Assembly (NCBI RefSeq): GCF_000420825.1
Contig: NZ_ATVR01000023.1
Span: forward strand, 1 to 56,756
Source: Butyrivibrio sp. AE2015
Lineage (GTDB): Bacteria; Bacillota; Clostridia; Lachnospirales; Lachnospiraceae
DNA: 56,756 nucleotides
Direction of reading: 5' to 3'
Shown piece after piece: positions 17,264 to 26,286 of this stretch (position 1 is the first letter of the stretch; each line of letters begins with the position of its first letter). Made by a program: the position numbers and the translations under genes. The notes beneath the pieces were generated by a model. That model ran no database searches. It worked only from the letters and a program-made list of their open reading frames with translations, and was not told the DNA's origin.

Positions 17264-17476
17264 ATGAGTGGAGTGTTCACAGAAGGAATCAAACAGCTTA
17301 CAACAATCGTTGAGGTAATTGGTGGAGGAGTAGCAGCATGGGGATGCATGAACCTGCTTGAAGGCTACGGCGGAGATAACCCGGGAAGTAAGAGCCAGGG
17401 AATTAAGCAGGTAATCGCGGGAGGTGGAATCTACCTCATAGGTGCAAAGGTTATTTCGGCAATTAAGTTTGCTTAA
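17264..17476 (+). CDS. Maff2-family small membrane protein (VirB2-like), 70 aa
   Basis: A small protein with two hydrophobic helices (TTIVEVIGGGVAAWGCMNLL and IKQVIAGGGIYLIGAKVISA) separated by a Gly-rich loop, typical of the Maff2 family in Tn1549-like elements. By size and topology it resembles VirB2-type pilin subunits, but a pilus role is not shown. The ribosome binding site is CAGGAGG, nine bases before ATG. Confidence 0.85.
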   Translation: MSGVFTEGIKQLTTIVEVIGGGVAAWGCMNLLEGYGGDNPGSKSQGIKQVIAGGGIYLIGAKVISAIKFA

Positions 17477-17495
17477 GAATTGGCGGTTTCATAAT

Positions 17496-17526
17496 ACGTC
17501 CATGAGAGTTCATCTCTCATGGATGT
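17496..17526. repeat. Hairpin between Maff2 and PcfB-like genes
   Basis: A 13-pair stem (ACGTCCATGAGAG and its partner with one G-U) around the loop TTCAT. No T-run. It is a different sequence from the PIR elements but holds a similar intergenic position. It may protect or process the highly expressed Maff2 message. Confidence 0.6.
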
Positions 17527-17540
17527 AATTGGAGGAAGAT

Positions 17541-18101
17541 ATGGGAAATATTGGAGTACAGGAAGCAATGCAGGGAGACCTAGCAAAACTTGCAGAAACA
17601 GCGGTAGAAGCACCTTTCAAAATTGCCCAGATTCTTATTAGTATCAACAAGGATCTTGCAGAGGGTGATAGAAACCGCACAATCTCAAAGATGCAGAAAT
17701 TTAAGCTTAATCAGCTTAAAGAAGATATGGAAGGTGGAAATGTATCACTAAAGAGCTTGAACCGCTCTAAGGATGATATTTCAAAGCTTTCAGATATGGA
17801 TAAGACCTGCTACAAGATTCTAAAAAAGAATCTGGAAGAGACCGGTATTAAATATCATGTTGACTCATTTAAGGATGCAAATGGAAAGACAACATTTTCA
17901 GTAATGTTTGAAGACAAGAATGCTCCTAAAGTTCAGCAGGCGGTTGAAAAAAGCCTTAAGCAGATGCAAAATCCCAAATTCATGAAAAAGATGCAGGAAA
18001 AGCCCTCTGTTCTCGATCAGCTCAAAAAAGCGAAAGAAAAGGCTGCTGAGATCAACAGGAATAATCCTGAAAAGCATAAGCATCAGGAGCAGACAAGATA
18101 G
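17541..18101 (+). CDS. pcfB: PcfB-like (DUF3801) protein, 186 aa
   Basis: Matches in layout the PcfB proteins that precede the coupling protein in pCF10 and Tn1549-like elements. The N-terminus is helical (VEAPFKIAQILISINKDLAE), the middle has the conserved YKILKKNLEETGIKYHV segment followed by FSVMFEDKNAPKVQQAVEK, and the C-terminus is basic. ATG 17541 is chosen over TTG 17529 because GGAGGAAGAT directly precedes it. It lies ten bases before virD4, and probably works with the coupling protein in substrate recognition (inference from pCF10). Confidence 0.8.
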   Translation: MGNIGVQEAMQGDLAKLAETAVEAPFKIAQILISINKDLAEGDRNRTISKMQKFKLNQLKEDMEGGNVSLKSLNRSKDDISKLSDMDKTCYKILKKNLEETGIKYHVDSFKDANGKTTFSVMFEDKNAPKVQQAVEKSLKQMQNPKFMKKMQEKPSVLDQLKKAKEKAAEINRNNPEKHKHQEQTR

Positions 18102-18110
18102 GAGGTGCAT

Positions 18111-20120
18111 ATGCTGGAAGAGCTAAATACTACCAGAAACAAGATATATCTGGGAGTTCTCATGGTCATATGGTATCTGGCGGATAAGGGCTCATGGCTC
18201 TATCACCAGATGAATCCTAATGTAGACAGCCTTACAAGATTTCTTGGCGTTTTCAGCTATTATTCCAGGGCTTTTAAGAATCCGTTTCCGTCATTTTCTT
18301 TGGATGATATAAAAACAGGGTTTATAGCTGCATTTATTGCAGTACTTATCTATCTTGCCAAAAACTCAGACAAAAAAATGTACAGAAAAGGTGAAGAATA
18401 TGGCTCTGCGAGATGGGGCACAAAGAAGGATATACAGCCATATTATGATCATGAAAATGAAGATAACAATATCCTGCTTACTCAAACTGAAAAGCTTCGC
18501 TTAAATGGACGATTTCCACTGCCCAAATATGAGCGAAATAAAAATGTCCTAATAGTAGGAGGCTCCGGCTCTGGCAAGACAAGGTTTTATATAAAACCAC
18601 AGCTTATGCAGATGCATTCAAGCTATGTCGTTACCGATCCCAAGGGTACCGTTATTCTTGAGTGCGGTAAAATGCTGCAGCGAGGCCCAGTCAAGGTTGC
18701 ACCAGTTGAGACAGGTCAGTATGTGACAAAAAGAAACGGAAAGCCAAAGCTTGATAAGTTTGGAAACAAGATTCCAATCTACAAGAAAGATGCAAAAGGG
18801 AAAGTAGTTCTTGCTCCAGTCATGAAAGATGGTAAGTATGTCCATGAACCATATGATATTAAGGTCTTCAACACCATCAATTTTGATAAATCGATGCATT
18901 ATAATCCCTTCGCCTATCTTAAAAAAGAAAAGGACATCATGACCCTTGTTACCACTCTTGTAGAAAATACCAAGGGCAAAGGAGATAAGTCAGGTGAAGA
19001 TTTCTGGATTAAAGCGGAAAAACTGCTTTACATGGCCTATATTGGCTATCTTTTCTACGAGGCACCACCTGAGGAACAGAACTTTGAAACTCTTCTTGAA
19101 CTTATAAATGCCTCAGAGTGCAGAGAAGATGATGAGAACTATAAAAATGCGGTCGATCTGCTCTTTGAGGACCTTGAAAAGCAGAATCCAAAGCACTTTG
19201 CGGTTAGACAGTATAAGAAATACAAACTTGCCGCTGGGAAGACAGCTAAATCAATACTTATTTCATGCGGAGCCCGCCTGGGAGCATTTGATATTGAGGA
19301 GATCAGAGAAATCACAAGATATGATGAACTGGCGCTTGATACACTTGGGGATCACAGGACAGCACTATTTGTAATCATTTCAGATTTGGATGATACTTTC
19401 AATTTCCTTGTGAGCATCATGTATACACAGTTATTCAATACGTTATGCCAGAAGGCGGATGATGTTTACGGCGGAAGACTTCCCGTGCACGTAAGGTGTC
19501 TCTGTGATGAGTTTGCTAATATCGGCCTTATCCCTAAGTTTGAGAAGCTTATCGCAACTATAAGATCTAGAGAGATATCTGCAAGTATCGTCTTACAGGC
19601 AAAATCCCAGTTAAAGAGCTTATATAAAGATGACGCCGGGACCATTATAGGTAACTGTGATTCCAGAATTTTCCTTGGAGGTTCAGAAGAAGAGACGCTT
19701 AAGAGCCTGTCAGAAGAACTAGGAAAACAAACGATTGATATGAGAACTACTTCTCTTACAAAAGGCTCACAGCAGTCATCAGGTGTAAATAACCAGAAGC
19801 TTGGCCGTGAATTAAAGACCAAGGACGAGTTGTCAGTACTTGATGGTGGACAGTGCATCCTGCAGGTAAGGGGCGTAAGACCGTTCCTTTCGGAAAAGTA
19901 TGACATTACAAAGCATAAGAGATACAAGCTATTAAAGGATGCGGATCCAAGAAACAACTTTGATATAAAGAAGTTCCTTATCAAAAAGCGAAAAGAGCAC
20001 AACCTTGATGTAGAAAAGATTCTTAAGAAAAATCCGGATTTAAAAGTAAAAACATATGCAACATATGACGTTTCACCAACAGGAAAGCCTAAAAAGCGCC
20101 TTATAAAGAAGGCGGCATAG
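18111..20120 (+). CDS. virD4: VirD4/TraG-type coupling protein, 669 aa
   Basis: The ATPase that brings the relaxase-DNA complex to the channel. Two N-terminal membrane segments (YLGVLMVIWYLAD, then GFIAAFIAVLIYLAK) precede the motif GSARWGTKKDI typical of T4CPs. Walker A is GGSGSGKT (residues 150-157) and Walker B is CLCDEFANIG. ATG 18111 fits the AGGAGG at 18099-18104; a GTG two codons earlier overlaps the ribosome binding site. It is the PcfC counterpart next to the PcfB-like gene. Confidence 0.95.
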   Translation: MLEELNTTRNKIYLGVLMVIWYLADKGSWLYHQMNPNVDSLTRFLGVFSYYSRAFKNPFPSFSLDDIKTGFIAAFIAVLIYLAKNSDKKMYRKGEEYGSARWGTKKDIQPYYDHENEDNNILLTQTEKLRLNGRFPLPKYERNKNVLIVGGSGSGKTRFYIKPQLMQMHSSYVVTDPKGTVILECGKMLQRGPVKVAPVETGQYVTKRNGKPKLDKFGNKIPIYKKDAKGKVVLAPVMKDGKYVHEPYDIKVFNTINFDKSMHYNPFAYLKKEKDIMTLVTTLVENTKGKGDKSGEDFWIKAEKLLYMAYIGYLFYEAPPEEQNFETLLELINASECREDDENYKNAVDLLFEDLEKQNPKHFAVRQYKKYKLAAGKTAKSILISCGARLGAFDIEEIREITRYDELALDTLGDHRTALFVIISDLDDTFNFLVSIMYTQLFNTLCQKADDVYGGRLPVHVRCLCDEFANIGLIPKFEKLIATIRSREISASIVLQAKSQLKSLYKDDAGTIIGNCDSRIFLGGSEEETLKSLSEELGKQTIDMRTTSLTKGSQQSSGVNNQKLGRELKTKDELSVLDGGQCILQVRGVRPFLSEKYDITKHKRYKLLKDADPRNNFDIKKFLIKKRKEHNLDVEKILKKNPDLKVKTYATYDVSPTGKPKKRLIKKAA

Positions 20121-20148
20121 GAATAAAAACATACCAGGAGGAAGAAAG

Positions 20149-20280
20149 ATGAACGAAAAAAAAGTACTTAGGTTCAACGTGGTAACAGACATGGAGAAAG
20201 AGCGCATAAACAAGCGTATAACAGCATATGCGCAGGCAGTCTGTGACAAGGTAAAGCAGGAACAGGGAAAGAAAAACTAA
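20149..20280 (+). CDS. Small conserved-position protein, 43 aa
   Basis: AGGAGG, six bases upstream, precedes ATG of a 43-residue basic helical protein that starts MNEKKVLRFNVVTDMEKERI. It lies between virD4 and the DUF5688 gene. N-terminal beta-strand plus two helices would suit a ribbon-helix-helix DNA-binding fold, but this is only a guess from pattern. Too short for automated callers. Confidence 0.6.
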   Translation: MNEKKVLRFNVVTDMEKERINKRITAYAQAVCDKVKQEQGKKN

Positions 20281-20306
20281 CACTAACGAAGGAGGAGTAA
20301 GCACCC

Positions 20307-21398
20307 ATGAATGAAGAATTTGAGAAGTTTTGTAATGAGGTAAAGGACCATATTTTTGAAAACAGTGCAGATCGAGACAATCTGGAAATTGAGCTCCGTC
20401 ATGTGCAGAAAGTCAATCAGCAGGATCTTGTAAACCTTACGGTAAAGCCAAAGGACAGTAATATTGCTCCATCAATCCAGCTTAATGCAGCATTTGAGGC
20501 ATTTAAAGATGGAAAATCAATGGATGATATCATCAGCTCCCTTGAAAATACAATTTCATCACATGCTGTCATAGAGAATCTCGATGTGTCCTATATATCT
20601 GAGTTTGACAGCTGTAAGAGTCAGGTATTCCCAAAGCTTATCAACAAGGATATGAACGAGGAACTCCTTCAGAATGTTCCTCACTATGACTATGGTGATC
20701 TTGCAGTACTGTTCTATGTGAAAGTTGAGAATCCCCAGATTGGTGAAGGTTCAGTAACGGTAAATAATCAGATTTTTGAGCAGTGGGGAGTAGAAGACAA
20801 GGCTATCATGGATGCAGCCATGGATAACCTTAAGGCAAATACTCAGTGCAAGGATCTCTTCGGATTTATCCAGGAGCTCCACCCTGGATTATCTGACGAA
20901 ATTGGTGCAGATGTTCCACCGGATAAGTCTCCTATTATCGTATCTACAGATTCCCAGACTTTTGGAGCAGCTGCAATCCTTAATGAGGACATTATGAAGG
21001 CGCTTTGTGAGAGAGTAGGAGGCGATATCGTAATCCTACCTAGCAGCATCCATGAGTGCCTCGTACTTGGGGATGATAATACCCCTGATCAGGAAATTGC
21101 TCTTAATGACATGGTTAAGTCAGTAAATGATACTACTGTTGCCCAGGAAGATCTTCTTTCTGATCATATCTATCACTTTAATGGTGAGGAACTCATGATG
21201 AGAGAACTTCCAAAGTATGCAGATATCGAAGATGTCAGAAACACGGTATTTACTAACATGGATCTTGTAAGTGCCCAGACAGGAGAGATATATCGTCAGG
21301 GAAAAGAGCAGGCTCCAAAGGAGCAGGATAAAAGCAAAGAAATTGTAAATATCGATGACAAAAAGACAGCGCCTAAGCGTGATGATCTTGCAATCTGA
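20307..21398 (+). CDS. DUF5688-family protein, 363 aa
   Basis: Soluble protein with the DUF5688 pattern: DLAVLFYVKVENPQIGEGSV with a following QIFEQWGVEDKAIMDAAMDN, then PIIVSTDSQTFGAAAILNED and the most conserved part DIVILPSSIHECLVLGDD, with LSDHIYHFN near the C-terminus. DUF5688 proteins are common in Lachnospiraceae mobile elements and phages; their function is unknown. The last 40 residues are basic and disordered. AAGGAGGAG sets the start. Confidence 0.85.
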   Translation: MNEEFEKFCNEVKDHIFENSADRDNLEIELRHVQKVNQQDLVNLTVKPKDSNIAPSIQLNAAFEAFKDGKSMDDIISSLENTISSHAVIENLDVSYISEFDSCKSQVFPKLINKDMNEELLQNVPHYDYGDLAVLFYVKVENPQIGEGSVTVNNQIFEQWGVEDKAIMDAAMDNLKANTQCKDLFGFIQELHPGLSDEIGADVPPDKSPIIVSTDSQTFGAAAILNEDIMKALCERVGGDIVILPSSIHECLVLGDDNTPDQEIALNDMVKSVNDTTVAQEDLLSDHIYHFNGEELMMRELPKYADIEDVRNTVFTNMDLVSAQTGEIYRQGKEQAPKEQDKSKEIVNIDDKKTAPKRDDLAI

Positions 21399-21428
21399 TG
21401 AAATAAAAACATATCAGGTATATGAAAT

Positions 21429-21464
21429 GGAGAGCAAGGCAGGATAAAACTGCCTTGCAGCTCC
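21429..21464 (+). terminator. Hairpin after DUF5688 gene
   Basis: GGAG and AAGGCAG pair with CTGCCTT and CTCC around a seven-base loop. A T-run is lacking, so it may be a processing or weak termination signal before the AAA ATPase gene. Confidence 0.5.
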
Positions 21465-21495
21465 ACTTATAATCCGCATTTTATGAGGGTAATCT

Positions 21496-22284
21496 ATGGA
21501 AAATACAATTACAAAAGATAATGAAGACCTGTTTTTACAGATAACGCCCAAAAGGAAGCTGGATTCAGTATATCTAAGTGATTCGGTATACAGACCATGC
21601 TTTGAGCTTTTGGATGAAATAGAACACAGAGATTTGCTCAGAAAGAATGGGATAGAGCCCAGGAATAAGCTACTTATGCTGGGAACACCCGGTAATGGAA
21701 AGACAACACTTGCGGAAGCTCTTGCAGGAGAGCTTGATTATCCGCTTTATATAGTCAGATATGACAACATTATGAGTGATGATATTGGAAAATCAGCAGA
21801 TAAGCTTGGAAAAGTATTTGAATCTGTCAAAGATTTAAGGTGTGCGCTCTTTTTTGATGAGTTTGACACTATTGGAAAATCCAGAAATGATCAGCATGAT
21901 AATTCCGAGTTTAAGCGCCTTGTATCATCGCTTTTGGTTCAGATAGACCATCTGCCAACAGATGTGCTTGTAATGGCAGCTACAAACTTAGAATCGGCCC
22001 TCGATAATGCTGCATGGAGAAGATTTCAGATAAAAGTGGTACTAGAAAGACCGCAAAGAGAAGATCTTACAAGGTGGTTTACCGATTATGAAAAACGGCA
22101 TGGTTTTTCTTTTGGGGTAGATCCTGAGGAACTTGGAGAGTCTGTGTATGGAAAATCATATTCGGACGCAGAGGAACTTGCAAGATCCATATATCGGCAG
22201 ATGATAATACATCCGGAAGAGGAAGCTGAAGAGATAACCAGGAGACAGATGAGATTTCATAAACACCAAAAGAGCATCTTTTAA
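21496..22284 (+). CDS. AAA+ ATPase, 262 aa
   Basis: Single AAA+ domain related to the SpoVK/FtsH/CbxX class. Walker A is GTPGNGKT (63-70), Walker B is ALFFDEFD (117-124), sensor 1 is VMAATNLE, and an arginine-finger segment WRRFQIKV follows. The N-terminal 45 residues could be a recruitment module. It would remodel a protein substrate, but which one cannot be seen. Related ATPases are carried by many CD110x-type elements. The start lies 7 bases downstream of GAGGG. Confidence 0.85.
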   Translation: MENTITKDNEDLFLQITPKRKLDSVYLSDSVYRPCFELLDEIEHRDLLRKNGIEPRNKLLMLGTPGNGKTTLAEALAGELDYPLYIVRYDNIMSDDIGKSADKLGKVFESVKDLRCALFFDEFDTIGKSRNDQHDNSEFKRLVSSLLVQIDHLPTDVLVMAATNLESALDNAAWRRFQIKVVLERPQREDLTRWFTDYEKRHGFSFGVDPEELGESVYGKSYSDAEELARSIYRQMIIHPEEEAEEITRRQMRFHKHQKSIF

Positions 22285-22294
22285 GGGGGATAAA

Positions 22295-22651
22295 ATGCAG
22301 ATAGTAAAGATTCTTTCTGAAACAAAGTTCTATGGTTCCAACCTTGGAATAAGCATATTTACTTATGTTTTTATTCTGGCAGGCGGTATTTTGTGTTGTG
22401 CAGTTATTCATCAGAGAAGGCCGCTGGCAGTACTCAGCTACAACATAACTATAATGAATCTTATTTTCTTTATGCTCTTTTATGACCTTGATATGTACAG
22501 AAAGCTTCCACTTATGGATGGAGTAATTGCAAAAGATGTGTTTGGAAGCGGAGTTATCACAGGGCTTATCAATGCTATTTGTTTTGCAACAATTATCTTT
22601 TTATTAAAGGTCATAAAAAGGCTTCGCGGCGACTACAGATATTTACTTTGA
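22295..22651 (+). CDS. Membrane protein, 118 aa
   Basis: Three probable transmembrane helices: LGISIFTYVFILAGGILCC (residues 16-38), ITIMNLIFFMLFYDL (about 51-67) and ITGLINAICFATIIFLLKVI (about 90-110). It begins ten bases after the AAA ATPase stop codon with AAGGGGG as ribosome binding site, so the two genes may act together. Not recognised. Confidence 0.75.
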   Translation: MQIVKILSETKFYGSNLGISIFTYVFILAGGILCCAVIHQRRPLAVLSYNITIMNLIFFMLFYDLDMYRKLPLMDGVIAKDVFGSGVITGLINAICFATIIFLLKVIKRLRGDYRYLL

Positions 22652-22666
22652 TGGAGGAAATTAGTC

Positions 22667-24778
22667 ATGAGCAGTTTGATAATTGCGGAAAAGCCGAGTC
22701 TTGGCCGCACAATAGCGGCGGCACTTGGCGTTAATGATAAAAAAGATGGATACATGGAAGGAAATGGATATATTGTTTCATGGTGTTTTGGGCATCTGTG
22801 GACATTAAAGGACTTGGAGATGTATCTTGATCCATCATTTAAGCATGGAGATAAGGCAAAATGGACATTGGATAACCTCCCATTTTACCCTGACAATTGG
22901 AATTTTCAGTATTTTATTGCTGATCCCGGGAACAGGAAACAGGACAAGATATTATATCAGCTGATGACGAGGACTGATGTTGATACTATCTATTCAGCAG
23001 GAGATGCGGACAGGGAAGGGGAGGTAATAATACGAAATGAACTTGTTCAGCATAGGATAACTGGAAAAAGGATCCTGAGATTATGGCTACCAGCCCTTAC
23101 ACCAGAGGCTATAAGGGCTGCAGTGAAAGAAGCCAAAGATGACAGAGAATATGACGGCTATGACAAGGCCGGAAGGACTAGAGCTTATGTTGACTGGCTC
23201 TTTGGAATAAACCTTTCAAGATATGCCACTCTAAAAACGGGAGTTAAGCTCAATATTGGAAGATGCATGTGTCCAATCATCGAAAAAATAGTAAACCGTG
23301 ATGATGAGATAGCAAATTTTGTTCCTCAGAAATATATAGCCGTAGAGTCAGGAAGTGAGGAATCTCAATTTATTCTTAAAACCAAATATAGATTCGAGCT
23401 AAAAGATATTGATATGGCTAGAGATATCAGTGATAAATATAATGTCGCCGGAGCTGTAGTAACTGACATAACTACCAAGATATCCAAGGTAAAGGCTCCA
23501 AGGCTGTTTTCTCAGAGCGACCTGCAATCATATGTCTGCAAGAAAAACAAGAAAATGTCTCCACAGAACGTACTTGATATAGTCCAGTCATTATATGAAA
23601 AAGGGTATGTGACATATCCGAGGACATCTTCCAATTTTCTCGCAGAATCAGAGAGTGAAAAAGCGGGTGTTATTATTAAGACGCTGACAGAACAAGGAAA
23701 TACTGGGTTGGTCAACAAGCCTGGGGACAAGAATATATATGACGATTCCAAAGTTGAATCTCACAGCGCACTTACTCCAACGGAAAAAATACCAACTGAT
23801 CTTTCATCCTCAGAGTCAGAAGTATATGAAGCTATAAAGAACAGATTCTGCGCTGTATTCTGTGAAGAAGAGTATCTGATAAATAAGACCACAATTGAAA
23901 TAACCTGTGCAGATGAAGTGTTCAATGTACAGGGGAACATTATGGTACAGCCGGGATGGACTGTGTTTGAGGCACCAACCAAAAAAGAAAAGATTCTTCC
24001 ATCAGTAAACAAGGGAGACAAAATCGCTGTAAACTTTGCACCTGTAGAGAAAGAAACTACTCCTCCAAAAAGGTATACGGTAGAATCCCTGAATGCCTGG
24101 ATGAAGGCTCCGATGCGTTCAGAAGAGAACCTTAACAAGAAAATATATTCTGATGATGAATGGAAGGATATCTTAGCAGATGCCACCATATGCACAGAGG
24201 CTACAAGGGCGGCAACACTTGATAAATGCATAAAAGAGAAATATATAACGCTAAAAGATGGCACATACAGTTCGCTTGAAAAGGGGCATCTGCTTGTAGA
24301 TGTTATGAGGCAGCTTCATATCGATCTGTCACCTGCAAAAACAGTGGAACTTCAAAGGCAAATGCATGAAGTTCAGCTGAGCAAGCTTTTACCGGCAAAT
24401 ATACTTGAAGAGACAAAAGAAATCATAAACGGGGTCTTTAACTATAATCCTGACGTAGATAGCCGGTATTCAGTATCAGCAAAAGAAAGCCCAAGTATTG
24501 GAACTTGTCCCAGGTGTGGAGCTCCTGTCTATGAAGGAAAGAATAATTATTATTGTAGCAAAGGGAAAGAATGCGGCTTTGCACTGTGGAAGACAAGTAA
24601 ACTGTTAGAATCAATGAAAGTTAGCATCACTCCTACAAGAGCTCAGAAAATCCTCGCAGATAGAAGAGTATTTGTGAAGGGCTTATATAGTAAGAAAAAA
24701 GATGCAAAATTCGATGCATTTATAACTTATGAGGATACAGGAAAATTTATTAATTATAAATTAGATTTTTCCAAGTAG
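22667..24778 (+). CDS. topB: DNA topoisomerase III (type IA), 703 aa
   Basis: Relaxes or decatenates DNA by single-strand passage. The Toprim domain has the opening SSLIIAEKPSLGRTIAAALG and the acidic SAGDADREGEVIIRNEL. The catalytic Tyr317 lies in YVTYPRTSSNF. The C-terminus holds a zinc ribbon with cysteines in CPRCGAP and CSKGKECGF, and a TopB-typical extra domain. TopB is a standard member of Tn1549-type transfer modules, where it probably helps process the transferred strand. Confidence 0.95.
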   Translation: MSSLIIAEKPSLGRTIAAALGVNDKKDGYMEGNGYIVSWCFGHLWTLKDLEMYLDPSFKHGDKAKWTLDNLPFYPDNWNFQYFIADPGNRKQDKILYQLMTRTDVDTIYSAGDADREGEVIIRNELVQHRITGKRILRLWLPALTPEAIRAAVKEAKDDREYDGYDKAGRTRAYVDWLFGINLSRYATLKTGVKLNIGRCMCPIIEKIVNRDDEIANFVPQKYIAVESGSEESQFILKTKYRFELKDIDMARDISDKYNVAGAVVTDITTKISKVKAPRLFSQSDLQSYVCKKNKKMSPQNVLDIVQSLYEKGYVTYPRTSSNFLAESESEKAGVIIKTLTEQGNTGLVNKPGDKNIYDDSKVESHSALTPTEKIPTDLSSSESEVYEAIKNRFCAVFCEEEYLINKTTIEITCADEVFNVQGNIMVQPGWTVFEAPTKKEKILPSVNKGDKIAVNFAPVEKETTPPKRYTVESLNAWMKAPMRSEENLNKKIYSDDEWKDILADATICTEATRAATLDKCIKEKYITLKDGTYSSLEKGHLLVDVMRQLHIDLSPAKTVELQRQMHEVQLSKLLPANILEETKEIINGVFNYNPDVDSRYSVSAKESPSIGTCPRCGAPVYEGKNNYYCSKGKECGFALWKTSKLLESMKVSITPTRAQKILADRRVFVKGLYSKKKDAKFDAFITYEDTGKFINYKLDFSK

Positions 24779-24869
24779 CCCTCAATCCTTACAGCAATCC
24801 AGAATAAGAATACGATGAATAACAACCGCAATTTAAAGCTATAGGTGACTAAAAAAGGAAGGTGAGATT

Positions 24870-25337
24870 ATGAGCAAAGATGAATCAGGAATTGTCCGCA
24901 GTCAGTACAGTAATTTTCTAGGTACAGATACCATTATTCATGAGAATACAGAAAAATCTGCTAAAAAGCATGACATGCAGGTAGAGACCGTCAGGAAGAA
25001 GCTGCAGGTAGATGCAGAAGTCTTAAAAAGCAGGGATTACACCTATCATGCAGAGCAGGATGCTGAGGCAGGCTACGATATGATTGATGGGATAATAAAC
25101 ACTCCTTCAAATATAGATATGGTAGATGGCTTGGTGGATTCAGATGAAGAAATAAGGGCTCTAGAGTCAAGTAAGGAGTCTCATTCTCCAAATCATCCGA
25201 TGAATTCATCAAATAAGAGGCCATCAGTTCTGGAAGCTCTTGAGAAAAAAAAGGAAATAGTAAAACAGATGGAACAGGAGAGGCAGCTTAGAGATCTTGA
25301 AAGAGATACCTCAAAAGATCCCGGATATGTGAGGTAA
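24870..25337 (+). CDS. Hypothetical protein, 155 aa
   Basis: Not recognised. Acidic, without membrane segment; the middle is poor in hydrophobics (MIDGIINTPSNIDMVDGLVD) and the C-terminal 40 residues form a Glu/Lys/Arg coiled coil (VLEALEKKKEIVKQMEQERQ). GGAAGGTGAG precedes ATG. It is followed six bases later by the next gene, so it is a member of the transfer operon end. The stretch 24779-24869 before it has nothing notable. Confidence 0.7.
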   Translation: MSKDESGIVRSQYSNFLGTDTIIHENTEKSAKKHDMQVETVRKKLQVDAEVLKSRDYTYHAEQDAEAGYDMIDGIINTPSNIDMVDGLVDSDEEIRALESSKESHSPNHPMNSSNKRPSVLEALEKKKEIVKQMEQERQLRDLERDTSKDPGYVR

Positions 25338-25343
25338 AGCGTT

Positions 25344-25862
25344 ATGGAAAAATATACATGTGGAAGCTTCGGAATACGTTTTGAGGGAATTGGTGGGAGC
25401 TGGAGAGTAGTAGAGAAGCATGAAAAGGGATTCCTTTTATGGGAATCTGAGACATATGGTAGCAGAGCAAAGAAAATTTTAACTGATAGAGACGGAAATA
25501 TCCTTATTAATGGAGTGAACAGTTTTAATGATTTTGCAGTGAGGGCTAAGATATCTGAATATGAGAGGATTCGTGACAGTATAGCCTGTGACCAGATCAT
25601 AAAAGAGCTGGCTCTTAAGAATGTGAAAAAGGCAAATGGCAATGCCAATACCGACAGTACTTCAAAAGCAATGGAGTCAACTAATGATTCAAGCATAGAA
25701 GCAAAGAAACAGCCTGTTACTTCAAACGAGCAACCAGCTAAACAGCAGCGCCCGGCACCAAGAAAAGCTGCAGGGAAGAATGTCCACGCAAGAGAGTCTG
25801 TGCTCAACAAACTCCATGAATATCAGTCATATGTAGAAGCAACAAGCAAAAAAGCACAGTAG
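25344..25862 (+). CDS. Hypothetical protein with C-terminal shared motif, 172 aa
   Basis: Not recognised. Residues 5-70 look like a compact alpha/beta domain (GGSWRVVEKHEKGFLLWESE). A low-complexity Asn/Ser/Ala/Gln linker covers 95-150, and the end has an ARESVLNKLHEYQSYVEATS helix. The preceding gene has SVLEALEKKKEIV in the same relative place, so both proteins may bind one partner through a related C-terminal helix. Last gene of the transfer operon; the next gene is on the other strand. Confidence 0.7.
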   Translation: MEKYTCGSFGIRFEGIGGSWRVVEKHEKGFLLWESETYGSRAKKILTDRDGNILINGVNSFNDFAVRAKISEYERIRDSIACDQIIKELALKNVKKANGNANTDSTSKAMESTNDSSIEAKKQPVTSNEQPAKQQRPAPRKAAGKNVHARESVLNKLHEYQSYVEATSKKAQ

Positions 25863-25866
25863 TAGG

Positions 25867-26079
25867 TTACTTCTTAGAAAGCTCATTGTCATCAGAATCT
25901 TTCTTCTTTAGAATCTCGGCCTCAATGAGTTTATTAACATATGCGTTTATGGACTCTACACCATGTTCGTGGAGTAGTTCAATAGTGCCTTTGGGAAAGC
26001 GTATGGAGATGGTATCAAACTTATCCTCATACTTCTTCATAGCTTTTTTCTGCGCATCAGATGTTTCTTTTTTTGCCAT
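25867..26079 (-). CDS. Ribbon-helix-helix (Arc-type) DNA-binding protein, 70 aa
   Basis: The core FDTISIRFPKGTIELLHEHG followed by SINAYVNKLIEAEIL is a clear MetJ/Arc ribbon-helix-helix pattern (beta strand, helix, helix). The basic N-terminus MAKKETSDAQKKAMKKYE and acidic end complete a small repressor. Its upstream region contains three copies of a 16-base operator (26139-26257), two of them inverted, and then the divergent membrane-protein gene. It most likely represses itself and that gene. Whether the pair is a toxin-antitoxin set is unknown. Confidence 0.85.
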   Translation of the reverse strand: MAKKETSDAQKKAMKKYEDKFDTISIRFPKGTIELLHEHGVESINAYVNKLIEAEILKKKDSDDNELSKK

Positions 26080-26138
26080 GCATTATCCCTCATTAATTTG
26101 ATTTGTAGGATCTATTTACATAATAATACAATTTCAAT

Positions 26139-26257
26139 ATCTATGGTTCATATAAACATACACAATATATGAACCATAGATTTGTGCATTTTCGACATAG
26201 TGACAGAATATAGCCGATGATATAATGAAGCCGTAATAATAATCTATGGTTCATATA
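26139..26257. promoter_or_regulatory. Three operator copies between divergent genes
   Basis: The 16-mer ATCTATGGTTCATATA occurs at 26139-26154, as its exact reverse complement at 26166-26181, and again directly at 26242-26257. The first pair forms a perfect inverted repeat with an 11-base centre. The arrangement flanks the promoters of the repressor gene (minus) and the membrane-protein gene (plus), so cooperative binding of the RHH protein is the natural reading. Confidence 0.85.
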
Positions 26258-26286
26258 TCTACTTATAAGTTGGGACGGTGAATAAT

